Origin: Alphaproteobacteria bacterium
GTDB lineage: Bacteria > Pseudomonadota > Alphaproteobacteria > UBA8366 > JADFVY01
Assembly: GCA_029881615.1 (NCBI GenBank)
Contig: JAOUMF010000195.1
Location: 1-5,235, forward strand
Length of the DNA: 5,235 bases
Direction: 5' to 3'
How positions within the stretch are numbered: the first letter of the stretch is position 1; each line of letters begins with the position of its first letter. Below are positions 1-5,235 of this stretch, in pieces. Below the pieces are notes generated by a model. The model had not been told where the DNA came from. It ran no database searches and saw nothing but the letters and a program-made list of their open reading frames with translations. Position numbers and translations under genes: made by a program.

Positions 1-708
1 ACCCAATACAGGCCCGGGAAGATGCGCGTTGCGCTCTAGAAAAGCGCGGCCCTTGCCTTCCAGCGCCACCGATTCCCGCGATGTTCGAACCTGCGGCTCG
101 GGGTTGAGCAACACAGCGCCGATGCCAACCGCTACCAACCCCGCCATGGCCATATAGGCCCATGACCAGCTGGCAAAATCGGCGATGATAAGGGCGCCGC
201 CGCCGGCCACCAGCATTGCGATGCGATAACCAAACACAATGTTGGCCGCGCCGGCGCCAAGCTTTTCGTCTTCGAGAATTTCTGTCCGATAGGCATCGAT
301 CACGATGTCCTGGGTGGCGGAAGAAAAGGCCACGACCACGGCCCAGAAAATCATCCACCATAAACCGTCGGCTGTTGCCGGATCACTTCCAGCCATACCG
401 AATATAGAAACTATAAGAACTGCCTGCGAGACCAGCATCCAGCTACGCCGCCGGCCCAGCAGGCCGGTCAGGATCGGTACCGGCAGTTTGTCGACCAGTG
501 GCGACCACAGGAATTTCAGGGCATAGGCCGTACCCAAAAGGCTGACGAAACCGATGGCGGTCTTGGAAACGCCGACTTCGGTTAACCATGCCGATAATGT
601 CGAATAGACCAGCAACAGCGGCAAGCCGCTGGAAAAGCCGAAGAACAGCAGCGAAAGAACGCGGCGTTCACGGTAAACGGAGATCGAATCCAGCCATGCG
701 CGAATCAT
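1..708 (-). CDS. ampG: AmpG-family muropeptide MFS transporter (C-terminus cut by window edge)
   Basis: This is an inner-membrane major-facilitator permease of the AmpG type. In the known family it imports GlcNAc-anhydroMurNAc muropeptides from periplasm to cytoplasm for cell-wall recycling, which in many species also feeds beta-lactamase induction. Reading from the ATG at 708-706 gives 236 codons with no stop to base 1, about half of a normal AmpG. The start MIRAWLDSISVYRERR is a short charged N-terminus. It leads into a first membrane segment with FFGFSSGLPLLL (residues 22-33), then LKFLWSPLVDKLP (64-76) and GRRRSWM (85-91), the MFS loop 2-3 region. The hallmark SATQDIVIDAYRTEIL (130-145) and GAGAANIVFGYRIAMLVAGG (151-170) closely match remembered AmpG segments. 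No clear Shine-Dalgarno precedes the start. It lies 66 nt downstream of typA on the same strand, so read-through from typA is possible. Family confidence is high; substrate is inferred from family. Confidence 0.9.
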   Translation of the reverse strand, partial: MIRAWLDSISVYRERRVLSLLFFGFSSGLPLLLVYSTLSAWLTEVGVSKTAIGFVSLLGTAYALKFLWSPLVDKLPVPILTGLLGRRRSWMLVSQAVLIVSIFGMAGSDPATADGLWWMIFWAVVVAFSSATQDIVIDAYRTEILEDEKLGAGAANIVFGYRIAMLVAGGGALIIADFASWSWAYMAMAGLVAVGIGAVLLNPEPQVRTSRESVALEGKGRAFLERNAHLPGPVLG

Positions 709-731
709 GGGTACGATCTTAGCATCGCATT

Positions 732-754
732 CGACAAAAGGGAGAGCTTTGTCG
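732..754. repeat. Inverted repeat in the typA-ampG spacer
   Basis: CGACAAA (732-738) and TTTGTCG (748-754) form a perfect 7-bp inverted repeat around a 9-nt loop, in the 66-nt gap between the typA stop and the ampG start. On the minus-strand transcript no U-tract follows the stem, so it is not a standard intrinsic terminator. It could be an mRNA-processing or stabilising stem, or an operator for ampG. The structure is visible; its role is unknown. Confidence 0.45.
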
Positions 755-774
755 TTTCCGACTCGCCCCCCACC

Positions 775-2604
775 TTACCCCGCCTCGGACTCCCGCCGGC
801 GCTGGTCGCGCTTGCGATCGTGGGGATCAAGCAGGGCCTTGCGCAACCGGATATGGTTGGGGGTTACCTCGACGCGCTCGTCATCGGCAATATAAGCCAC
901 CGCGTCTTCCAGGCTCATCTTGGCGACCGGGGTCAGGCGCACGGCCTCATCCTTGCCCGAGGCGCGCATGTTGGTAAGCTGCTTGCCCTTGAGCGGATTG
1001 ACGTCGAGGTCATTGCCCTTGGCGTTCTCGCCAATGATCATGCCCTCATAGACTTCCTGGCCGGGCTCAATGAACAGACGGCCGCGCTCTTCAAGATTCC
1101 ACAGCGCGTATGCCGCCGCCTTGCCCTGGCCATTGGCGATCATCGAGCCCTCGCGCCGGCCGGCGATCGGACCCTTATGGGGCGCATAGCCGTGGAACAG
1201 GCGCGTCATCACGCCGGTGCCCCGGGTATCGGTCAGAAACTCACCGTGATAGCCGATCAGGCCACGCGAGGGCACCATGAAGGTAACCCGGGTCTTGCCG
1301 CCGCCTGACGGGCGCATATCGGTCATCTCGCCGCGCCGAATGCCGATTTTCTCGACCACGGCGCCGGCATATTCCTCGTCCACATCGATCACGACTTCCT
1401 CGATCGGCTCCATGCGCTGGCCGGATTCCGGGTCGTTCTGGTAAATCACGCGCGGACGGCTGATCGACAGCTCGAATCCCTCGCGGCGCATGGTTTCGAT
1501 CAACACGCCGATCTGCAACTCGCCGCGGCCCGCCACTTCATAGGCGTCCTTTTCGGCCGTTTCGCTGATCTTGATCGCGACATTGCCCTCGGCCTCGCGC
1601 GCCAGCCGGTCGCCGATCATGCGGCCGGTCACCTTGTCGCCGTCACGGCCAGCCAATGGTGAATCATTGACCGCGAAGGTTACCGCCATAGTCGGCGGGC
1701 TGACTTCGCGCGAGGGCAGGGGTTCCGTAACCTCGGGCGCCGCCAGGGTGTCGGCGACGGTTGCGTTCGCCAACCCGGCAATGGCGATAATGTCGCCGGC
1801 CTCGGCCTCTTCCACGGGCACGCGTTTCAGCCCACGAAAAGCCAGAAGCTTGCTCAACCGTCCCGATTCCAGCACCTTGCCGTCGCGCGACAGCGCGCGC
1901 ACCGCCATATTCACCTTGGCGCGGCCGGAATGAATGCGGCCGGTCAGAATGCGGCCCAGATAGGGATCGGATTCCAGGGTCGTGGCCAACATCTGGAAAG
2001 GGGCATCCTTGTCGACCTGGGGGGCCGGTACGCGGGCGGCAATGGCCTTGAACAGAGGCTCCAGGTTTTCGCGGGGATCTTCAAGGCCGGTGGCCGCCCA
2101 GCCTTCCTTGGCCGAGGCGAAGATCACCGGGAAGTCGAGCTGTTCCTCGGTCGCATCCAGCGCCACGAACAGGTCGAAAACTTCGTTCACCACCTCGTCG
2201 GCGCGGCTATCGGGCTTGTCCACCTTGTTGACAACCACGATCGGGCAAAGCCCGCGCGCCAGCGCCTTGGTCAGCACGAACTTGGTCTGCGCCATCGGCC
2301 CTTCGGCCGCGTCCACCAGAAGCAGCGCGCCGTCGACCATCGAGAGAATACGCTCTACCTCGCCGCCGAAATCGGCATGGCCAGGGGTATCGACGATGTT
2401 GAACCGCTCGTCCGTCCAGTCGACCGATGTACATTTGGCCAGAATGGTAATCCCGCGTTCACGTTCCAGATCGCCGGAATCCATGGCGCGTTCCGCCATT
2501 GCCTGGTTTTCACGGACCGAGCCAGACTGGCGCAGCATCTGGTCAACAAGTGTCGTTTTTCCATGATCGACATGGGCGATAATGGCGAGGTTACGTAATT
2601 TCAT
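775..2604 (-). CDS. typA: TypA/BipA ribosome-associated translational GTPase
   Basis: TypA (BipA) is an elongation-factor-like GTPase that binds the ribosome and aids 50S assembly and growth under cold or stress. The 609-residue product fits the usual length of about 607. The G-domain motifs are complete: AHVDHGKTT (residues 10-18, P-loop), RGITI (50-54, switch I threonine), DTPGH (72-76), NKVD (126-129) and SAK (164-166). A beta-barrel domain II follows (about 200-295), then EF-G-like domains with GRGELQIGVLIETMRREGFE and VPSRGLIGYHGEFLTDTRGTG, then the TypA-specific C-terminal domain ending in LEDAVAYIADDERVEVTPNHIRLRK and a short basic tail. I chose the ATG at 2604-2602 (MKLRNLAIIAHVDHGK) because it places the P-loop at the family position. 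An in-frame ATG at 2688 would add 28 atypical residues translated across a terminator-like hairpin. The Shine-Dalgarno is weak. No catalytic residue is missing. Confidence 0.97.
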   Translation of the reverse strand: MKLRNLAIIAHVDHGKTTLVDQMLRQSGSVRENQAMAERAMDSGDLERERGITILAKCTSVDWTDERFNIVDTPGHADFGGEVERILSMVDGALLLVDAAEGPMAQTKFVLTKALARGLCPIVVVNKVDKPDSRADEVVNEVFDLFVALDATEEQLDFPVIFASAKEGWAATGLEDPRENLEPLFKAIAARVPAPQVDKDAPFQMLATTLESDPYLGRILTGRIHSGRAKVNMAVRALSRDGKVLESGRLSKLLAFRGLKRVPVEEAEAGDIIAIAGLANATVADTLAAPEVTEPLPSREVSPPTMAVTFAVNDSPLAGRDGDKVTGRMIGDRLAREAEGNVAIKISETAEKDAYEVAGRGELQIGVLIETMRREGFELSISRPRVIYQNDPESGQRMEPIEEVVIDVDEEYAGAVVEKIGIRRGEMTDMRPSGGGKTRVTFMVPSRGLIGYHGEFLTDTRGTGVMTRLFHGYAPHKGPIAGRREGSMIANGQGKAAAYALWNLEERGRLFIEPGQEVYEGMIIGENAKGNDLDVNPLKGKQLTNMRASGKDEAVRLTPVAKMSLEDAVAYIADDERVEVTPNHIRLRKALLDPHDRKRDQRRRESEAG

Positions 2605-2626
2605 AGGATTCGGCCCGTTCTGGCAT

Positions 2627-2657
2627 AAAAAACCTGGCCCGTCCTCCAGGACGGGCC
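2627..2657 (-). terminator. Strong intrinsic-terminator-like hairpin directly upstream of typA
   Basis: On the minus-strand transcript, GGCCCGTCC (2657-2649) and GGACGGGCC (2644-2636) form a perfect 9-bp GC-rich stem around a UGGA tetraloop. AGG and six U residues (2632-2627) follow, the classic layout of a Rho-independent terminator. It lies about 135 nt after the kinase stop and only 22 nt before the typA start codon. It may end kinase transcription, or act as an attenuator in the typA leader. If the true typA promoter is upstream of it, every typA transcript must pass it. Confidence 0.7.
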
Positions 2658-2747
2658 GTGCCGGGTATATAGGGACTCGCGAGCCCATAGGCCAGCCGAA
2701 TCTTTCACAAGGGAAAACTCGGACAATAACAAAGCCCCGGGAAATCG

Positions 2748-2783
2748 AAAAAATCGCCCGGCCGAACAGCCTTTCAGGGGCTG
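2748..2783 (-). terminator. Weak candidate 3'-end structure of the kinase transcript
   Basis: Ten nt after the kinase stop codon, the minus-strand transcript can form CAGCC (2783-2779) / GGCTG (2771-2767) with a 7-nt loop. A second GC-rich stretch and a run of six U (2753-2748) follow. The stem is short and the U-run is not adjacent to it, so termination here is doubtful. A longer-range pairing between 2782-2777 (AGCCCC) and 2738-2733 (GGGGCT) is also possible. Confidence 0.25.
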
Positions 2784-2792
2784 TATCCGGGT

Positions 2793-3812
2793 TTAATCGC
2801 GCGGCTTAATCGGCAAGGGCCCCAGCTTTTCAGCCACCAGCGCCGCCAGGTTCTGTTCCGGCCGCGCACCGTTGTGGGAAATCACCTCGGCGGCCGCAAT
2901 CGCGGCGATACGGCCGCACAGGCCGAGATTCAGACCCTGCGTATAACCGTAAAGAAAGCCGGCGGCATAGGCATCCCCCGCGCCGGTGGTATCGACCACC
3001 TCTTGAACCGGTTCCGCATCGATGACATGCACCTCATCGCTCTGAATAATGACCGAGCCCTTGGCGCTGCGAGTCAGGCAGGCGATATCCACGCGGCCTT
3101 CGGTATGAAGCTTCTGAATGGCGTCATCGAAGACCGTTGCTTCGTAAAGCGACATGATCTCGTCTTCGTTGGCGAACAGGATATCAATATGGTCGGCGAC
3201 CAGATGGCGGAAGGCATCGCGATGACGGTCGACACAGAACGGGTCGGACAGGGAGATCGCCACCTTGTAACCGGAATCATGGGCATATTCCGCGGCGCGA
3301 ATAAAGGCCCGCTGCGCTTCGGGCCGGTCAAACAGATAGCCCTCCATATATGTCACGCGGCTGGTCTGAATCAGGCCGGCCTTGAGATCGGCCACGCCGA
3401 GCGTGCTTGCCGCGCCGAGATCCGTGCACATCGTGCGCTGCGCATCGGGGGAAACCAGCACCAGGCAGCGCCCGGTCGGCGGGCCGTCCGTGGCGGCCTC
3501 GTTGGAAAACTCGACGCCTATCGAATTCATGTCATGGCGGAAGACCTGGCCAAAATAATCATCCCTGACCTTGCCGATATAGGCGCCCTTGCCACCCAGC
3601 GACGCAATAGCCGCCATCGTATTGGCGCAGGAACCACCCGAAACCTCGACGCCGGGCGGAAGCTTTGCATAAAGAAAGTCCGCCGCGTTTGAATCGACCA
3701 GGGCCATGGTGCCCTTGGCGAGCTGCTGCTCAGCCAGGAACCCGTCATCCACATGGGCCACCACATCGACCAATGCGTTACCGATCCCCGCGACATCGAA
3801 TTTTATCGCCAT
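2793..3812 (-). CDS. PfkB-family carbohydrate/nucleoside kinase, probably adenosine kinase
   Basis: This cytoplasmic ribokinase-fold kinase transfers the ATP gamma-phosphate to a sugar hydroxyl. Bacterial relatives that look like this are usually annotated adenosine kinase (adenosine to AMP, purine salvage). The 339-residue protein begins FDVAGIGNALVDVVAHV (5-21). PfkB signature 1 lies around VSGGSCANTMAAIASLGG (57-74), with the substrate-binding Gly-Gly at 59-60 and GKVRDDYFG at 80-88. NEDE (215-218) supplies the NxxE metal/phosphate motif. Signature 2, DTTGAGDAYAAGFLYGY (274-290), carries the anion hole and the catalytic base Asp280. All key residues are present and the length is normal. 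The start is well supported: AAGGAAAG sits about 5 nt before the ATG. A promoter candidate lies 40 nt upstream. The kinase activity is secure from the motifs; adenosine as substrate is an inference, and inosine/guanosine or a sugar cannot be excluded. Confidence 0.93.
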   Translation of the reverse strand: MAIKFDVAGIGNALVDVVAHVDDGFLAEQQLAKGTMALVDSNAADFLYAKLPPGVEVSGGSCANTMAAIASLGGKGAYIGKVRDDYFGQVFRHDMNSIGVEFSNEAATDGPPTGRCLVLVSPDAQRTMCTDLGAASTLGVADLKAGLIQTSRVTYMEGYLFDRPEAQRAFIRAAEYAHDSGYKVAISLSDPFCVDRHRDAFRHLVADHIDILFANEDEIMSLYEATVFDDAIQKLHTEGRVDIACLTRSAKGSVIIQSDEVHVIDAEPVQEVVDTTGAGDAYAAGFLYGYTQGLNLGLCGRIAAIAAAEVISHNGARPEQNLAALVAEKLGPLPIKPRD

Positions 3813-3834
3813 AATGCTTTCCTTGTTATGTACC

Positions 3835-3849
3835 CGCCATTAATCGGCG
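3835..3849. repeat. Imperfect palindrome at the predicted kinase transcription start
   Basis: CGCC (3835-3838) and GGCG (3846-3849) flank an AT-rich centre containing ATTAAT, itself palindromic. The element lies just downstream of the predicted kinase -10 box, overlapping the expected transcription start, where a repressor could act. The arms are short, so chance is a real alternative. Confidence 0.25.
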
Positions 3850-3851
3850 TG

Positions 3852-3879
3852 AATATAGCGGCATGCATCGTCAAGGCAA
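3852..3879 (-). promoter_or_regulatory. Candidate sigma70-type promoter of the PfkB kinase
   Basis: On the minus strand, TTGCCT (3879-3874) and TATATT (3857-3852) are separated by 16 nt. They match the -35 and -10 consensus at 4/6 and 5/6 positions. Transcription would begin near 3845, giving a leader of about 33 nt with a good Shine-Dalgarno before the ATG at 3812. No transcript data are available here. Confidence 0.45.
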
Positions 3880-3895
3880 TCCCCCATGAAAATCT

Positions 3896-3934
3896 CGGGG
3901 CTTGCCCCCGCGGTAGCGCTAAGGGTAAACCCTT
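3896..3934. repeat. Run of three short inverted repeats before the EI24-domain gene
   Basis: Three structures abut one another. GGGG (3897-3900) CUUG CCCC (3905-3908) is a hairpin with a CUUG tetraloop. TAGCGCTA (3914-3921) is a perfect 8-bp palindrome. AAGGG (3921-3925) TAAA CCCTT (3930-3934) is a 5-bp stem that contains the only Shine-Dalgarno-like purine run ahead of the ATG at 3939. They may reflect translational control or operators for the plus-strand genes. The repeats are visible; the function is not established. Confidence 0.4.
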
Positions 3935-3938
3935 TGTC

Positions 3939-4664
3939 ATGCTGACACATTTTTCCAGGGCCGTTGCCCAACTTACCGATCCGGGAATGCGTCGCGTGCT
4001 GTGGTTCGGTGTCCTCGGCGCGCTGGCGGTTTTTTCCGTTTTATGGGCCACCGTCTGGTGGCTTCTGGTCAATGTCGACCCGGCCTCCATTTGGGGCCTG
4101 TCGACCATCATCGAGTGGACGGGCGAACTGTTCGACTGGTTGGCGGGATTGGCGTTTGTCGGAACCCTGCTGGTCGCCACCTTCCTGATGTTCCCCGCGG
4201 TAGTCACTATCGTCGTCGGGCTTTTCCTGGATCAGGTCGCCGAAGTTGTGGAAAAGCGCCATTACCCGGAACTCGGCGCGCCCCGCAAGCAACCGTTGCT
4301 CGAAACCCTGGGCTCGACCGCCAAGTTTGCGGCGATTGTCATCCTGCTTAATCTGCTGGTGCTGCCCATCTATCTGATTCTGTTGTTCATTCCTGGCGCC
4401 AATCTGCTGCTCTATTATCTCTTGAACGGCTATCTGATCGGGCGAGAGTTCTTCGAACTTGCGGCCTTTCGCAGGATGGACAGGATCGAAGCGGAACGTC
4501 TGCGAAAATCCTATCGCGGCAAGGTCATGATGGCTGGCGTGATGCTGGCCTTCCTGATGACCATCCCCGTGGTGAATTTGCTGGCGCCCGTATTGGGGGC
4601 CGCCTTCATGGTGCATGTGACGCAAGACCTGTTGCGCCGACAGGCCGCCAGAGAGCCGTCATAG
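3939..4664 (+). CDS. EI24-domain / CysZ-like multi-pass inner-membrane protein
   Basis: A 241-residue membrane protein resembling the EI24 (PF07264-type) family, which includes the CysZ sulfate permease; many alphaproteobacterial members have no known function. The N-terminus MLTHFSRAVAQLTDPGMRRV is the usual amphipathic lead-in. Hydrophobic segments lie at about 20-45, 68-98, 128-155 and 197-225. Between them are FLDQVAEVVEKRHYP (96-110), the family-like LLNGYLIGREFFELAAFRR (161-179) and a final NLLAPVLGAAFMVHV (213-227) followed by a short basic tail. The same frame stays open upstream with ATGs at 3753 and 3828. I chose 3939 because the family begins there, the extension looks unlike membrane-protein sequence, and the earlier starts lie inside the divergent kinase gene or its promoter region. 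The purine run AAGGG is 13 nt away, so the ribosome site is weak. Family is fairly sure; sulfate transport is not, since no cysteine-biosynthesis genes are nearby. Confidence 0.85.
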   Translation: MLTHFSRAVAQLTDPGMRRVLWFGVLGALAVFSVLWATVWWLLVNVDPASIWGLSTIIEWTGELFDWLAGLAFVGTLLVATFLMFPAVVTIVVGLFLDQVAEVVEKRHYPELGAPRKQPLLETLGSTAKFAAIVILLNLLVLPIYLILLFIPGANLLLYYLLNGYLIGREFFELAAFRRMDRIEAERLRKSYRGKVMMAGVMLAFLMTIPVVNLLAPVLGAAFMVHVTQDLLRRQAAREPS

Positions 4665-4666
4665 CC

Positions 4667-5080
4667 ATGACCAGACCGCTCGCCATCGCCGCCCTTGCCC
4701 TGTTAACCGGACTAATGCTGGCCGGCTGCGAAACGAAGGAAAGCCCGCCGACGGCGAGCGAAACCCCATCGCAGCCAACCACGACAATACCCTATAATGG
4801 CATGACCGCCTTGCCCCAGGGCAATGGCGATCCGCAGCATCTGATGGGGCTGGATCGCGCCAGGCTGGCCGAAAAACTGGGCAAGCCGGCGCTTATTCGC
4901 CGCGATGGCGATGCGGAAGTCTGGCAATATCGTGCCGATCGTTGCGTTCTGGATCTTTTCCTCTATGGCACGGACAAGAAGGTCGAGCATGTCGACCTGC
5001 GAGACCGCGGCAATGGCGGAGAAAATTCCCTGCGCGACTGCTTTATCGGCATGCAGCGCAGAACCTTGCCCAACACATAA
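4667..5080 (+). CDS. Small lipoprotein with a BamE/SmpA-like C-terminal region, function unknown
   Basis: A 137-residue predicted lipoprotein. Its signal peptide (1-20) ends in the lipobox LAGC, with Cys21 as the lipidated residue. Glu at +2 gives no inner-membrane retention signal by the enterobacterial Asp rule, so an outer-membrane site is plausible. A Ser/Thr/Pro-rich linker (about 25-50) precedes a compact domain: LMGLDRARLAEKLGKPALIRRDGDAEVWQYR (59-89), then CVLDLFLYGTDKKVEHVDLR (93-112). The 'helix, LGxP, hydrophilic turn, xVWxY, beta strand' pattern recalls BamE/SmpA-type folds; that is a resemblance, not an assignment. Cys93 and Cys125 could form a periplasmic disulfide. The ATG lies 2 nt after the TAG of the EI24-domain gene, so the two are co-transcribed and probably act together at the envelope. 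The gene is certainly real; its function is unknown. Confidence 0.85.
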   Translation: MTRPLAIAALALLTGLMLAGCETKESPPTASETPSQPTTTIPYNGMTALPQGNGDPQHLMGLDRARLAEKLGKPALIRRDGDAEVWQYRADRCVLDLFLYGTDKKVEHVDLRDRGNGGENSLRDCFIGMQRRTLPNT

Positions 5081-5144
5081 GCGGAAGCTTCAGGAAAGGC
5101 GTTGGGCGACGCAAGGTGTGGGCGATGCCCGTCCGGTCACCCGG

Positions 5145-5235
5145 CTACAGCGTTTTTGCCTTGTAGGCGCAGAGGTCATTGACCGGGCAGGCCGGGCAAT
5201 CCGGCTTGCGAGCCTTGCAAATATAACGCCCATGA
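5145..5235 (-). CDS. nth: Endonuclease III, C-terminal end with Fe-S cluster motif (N-terminal part beyond window)
   Basis: Reading leftward from the right edge, the last 29 codons before the TAG at 5147-5145 encode HGRYICKARKPDCPACPVND and then LCAYKAKTL. This carries the endonuclease III cluster motif Cys-X6-Cys-X2-Cys-X5-Cys, which ligates the [4Fe-4S] cluster. The leading HGRY-C-ARKP matches the known E. coli Nth tail (HGRYTCIARKP). Nth is a bifunctional DNA glycosylase/AP lyase that removes oxidised pyrimidines in base-excision repair. The helix-hairpin-helix and the catalytic Lys and Asp lie outside the window, so activity cannot be checked here. MutY also carries such a cluster but extends well beyond it with a further domain. 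Ending 9 residues after the last cysteine fits Nth. The gene is convergent with the lipoprotein gene, with 64 nt between their stops. Confidence 0.9.
   Translation of the reverse strand, partial: HGRYICKARKPDCPACPVNDLCAYKAKTL

Noticed and set aside
1930..2598. Plus-strand open frame of 222 codons opposite typA
   Set aside because: It is antisense to highly conserved TypA G-domain sequence; long shadow frames are expected in GC-rich genes. The product is rich in His, Gly and Arg and has no recognisable domain. The same applies to 820-1308 and 1571-1933.
2605..2688. A 28-residue N-terminal extension of TypA starting at the in-frame ATG at 2688
   Set aside because: TypA proteins start at the MKLRNLAIIAHVDHGK-type sequence. 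The extension has no family character, no Shine-Dalgarno, and is translated through a terminator-like hairpin.
2874..3692. Plus-strand open frame of 272 codons opposite the PfkB kinase
   Set aside because: It is the shadow of the kinase frame, whose motifs are complete. The antisense product is Gly/His/Arg-rich without recognisable domains.
3753..3938. Longer EI24 protein starting at 3753 or 3828
   Set aside because: The added residues look unlike the family, and the starts lie inside the divergent kinase coding region or its leader, with no ribosome site.
4041..4625. Minus-strand frame of 194 codons opposite the EI24-domain gene
   Set aside because: Its extreme Gln, His, Asp and Gly content is what antisense reading of a hydrophobic membrane-protein gene produces. 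The plus-strand frame has clear membrane segments.
5081..5144. Small hairpins (such as GGGC-GAT-GCCC at 5120-5130) as a terminator between the lipoprotein gene and nth
   Set aside because: The stems are only 4 bp and none is directly followed by a T-run in either direction, so a terminator call is not supported.
1..5235. Mobile element, CRISPR, defence or biosynthetic system
   Set aside because: No transposase, integrase, tandem repeat array, tRNA-associated junction or composition shift was seen. All genes have ordinary chromosomal roles or are small envelope proteins.

Overview
The window is GC-rich chromosomal DNA, densely coding, with short intergenic gaps and third codon positions dominated by G and C. 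The gene content and protein flavours suggest an alphaproteobacterium, perhaps a Rhodospirillales-like one. They include an alphaproteobacterial-style PfkB 'adenosine kinase', an EI24-domain membrane protein followed by a small lipoprotein, and an AmpG with a QDIVIDAYRT core. This assignment is inference from resemblance, not from a search. I see no tRNA or rRNA, no CRISPR array, no insertion sequence and no sign of recent transfer.

Layout. Positions 1-708 (minus strand) hold the first 236 codons of an AmpG-family muropeptide permease that runs off the left edge. Positions 775-2604 (minus) hold typA/bipA, a ribosome-associated GTPase. Positions 2605-2792 are a leader or spacer with a strong terminator-like hairpin just 22 nt before the typA start codon. 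Positions 2793-3812 (minus) hold a PfkB-family sugar/nucleoside kinase, probably adenosine kinase. Positions 3813-3938 are a divergent intergenic region with a plausible kinase promoter and several inverted repeats. On the plus strand, 3939-4664 is an EI24/CysZ-like multi-pass membrane protein and 4667-5080 is a small lipoprotein. These two are separated by 2 nt and are surely co-transcribed. Positions 5145-5235 (minus) hold the last 29 codons of endonuclease III (nth), entering from the right edge with its complete Fe-S cluster motif.

How the genes relate. The minus-strand genes kinase, typA and ampG lie head to tail. The spacers (188 nt with a terminator-like hairpin, then 66 nt) suggest separate or only partly coupled units: nucleoside salvage, translation/stress adaptation of the ribosome, and cell-wall recycling. 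The plus-strand pair is an envelope module of unknown function. It is convergent with nth, with 64 nt between their stop codons.

No previously undescribed defence, mobile or biosynthetic system is visible; this looks like housekeeping DNA. The observations most worth a second look are the typA leader, where a repeated segment near the start codon could compete with the terminator hairpin; the run of inverted repeats in front of the EI24 gene; and the uncharacterised EI24-lipoprotein pair.
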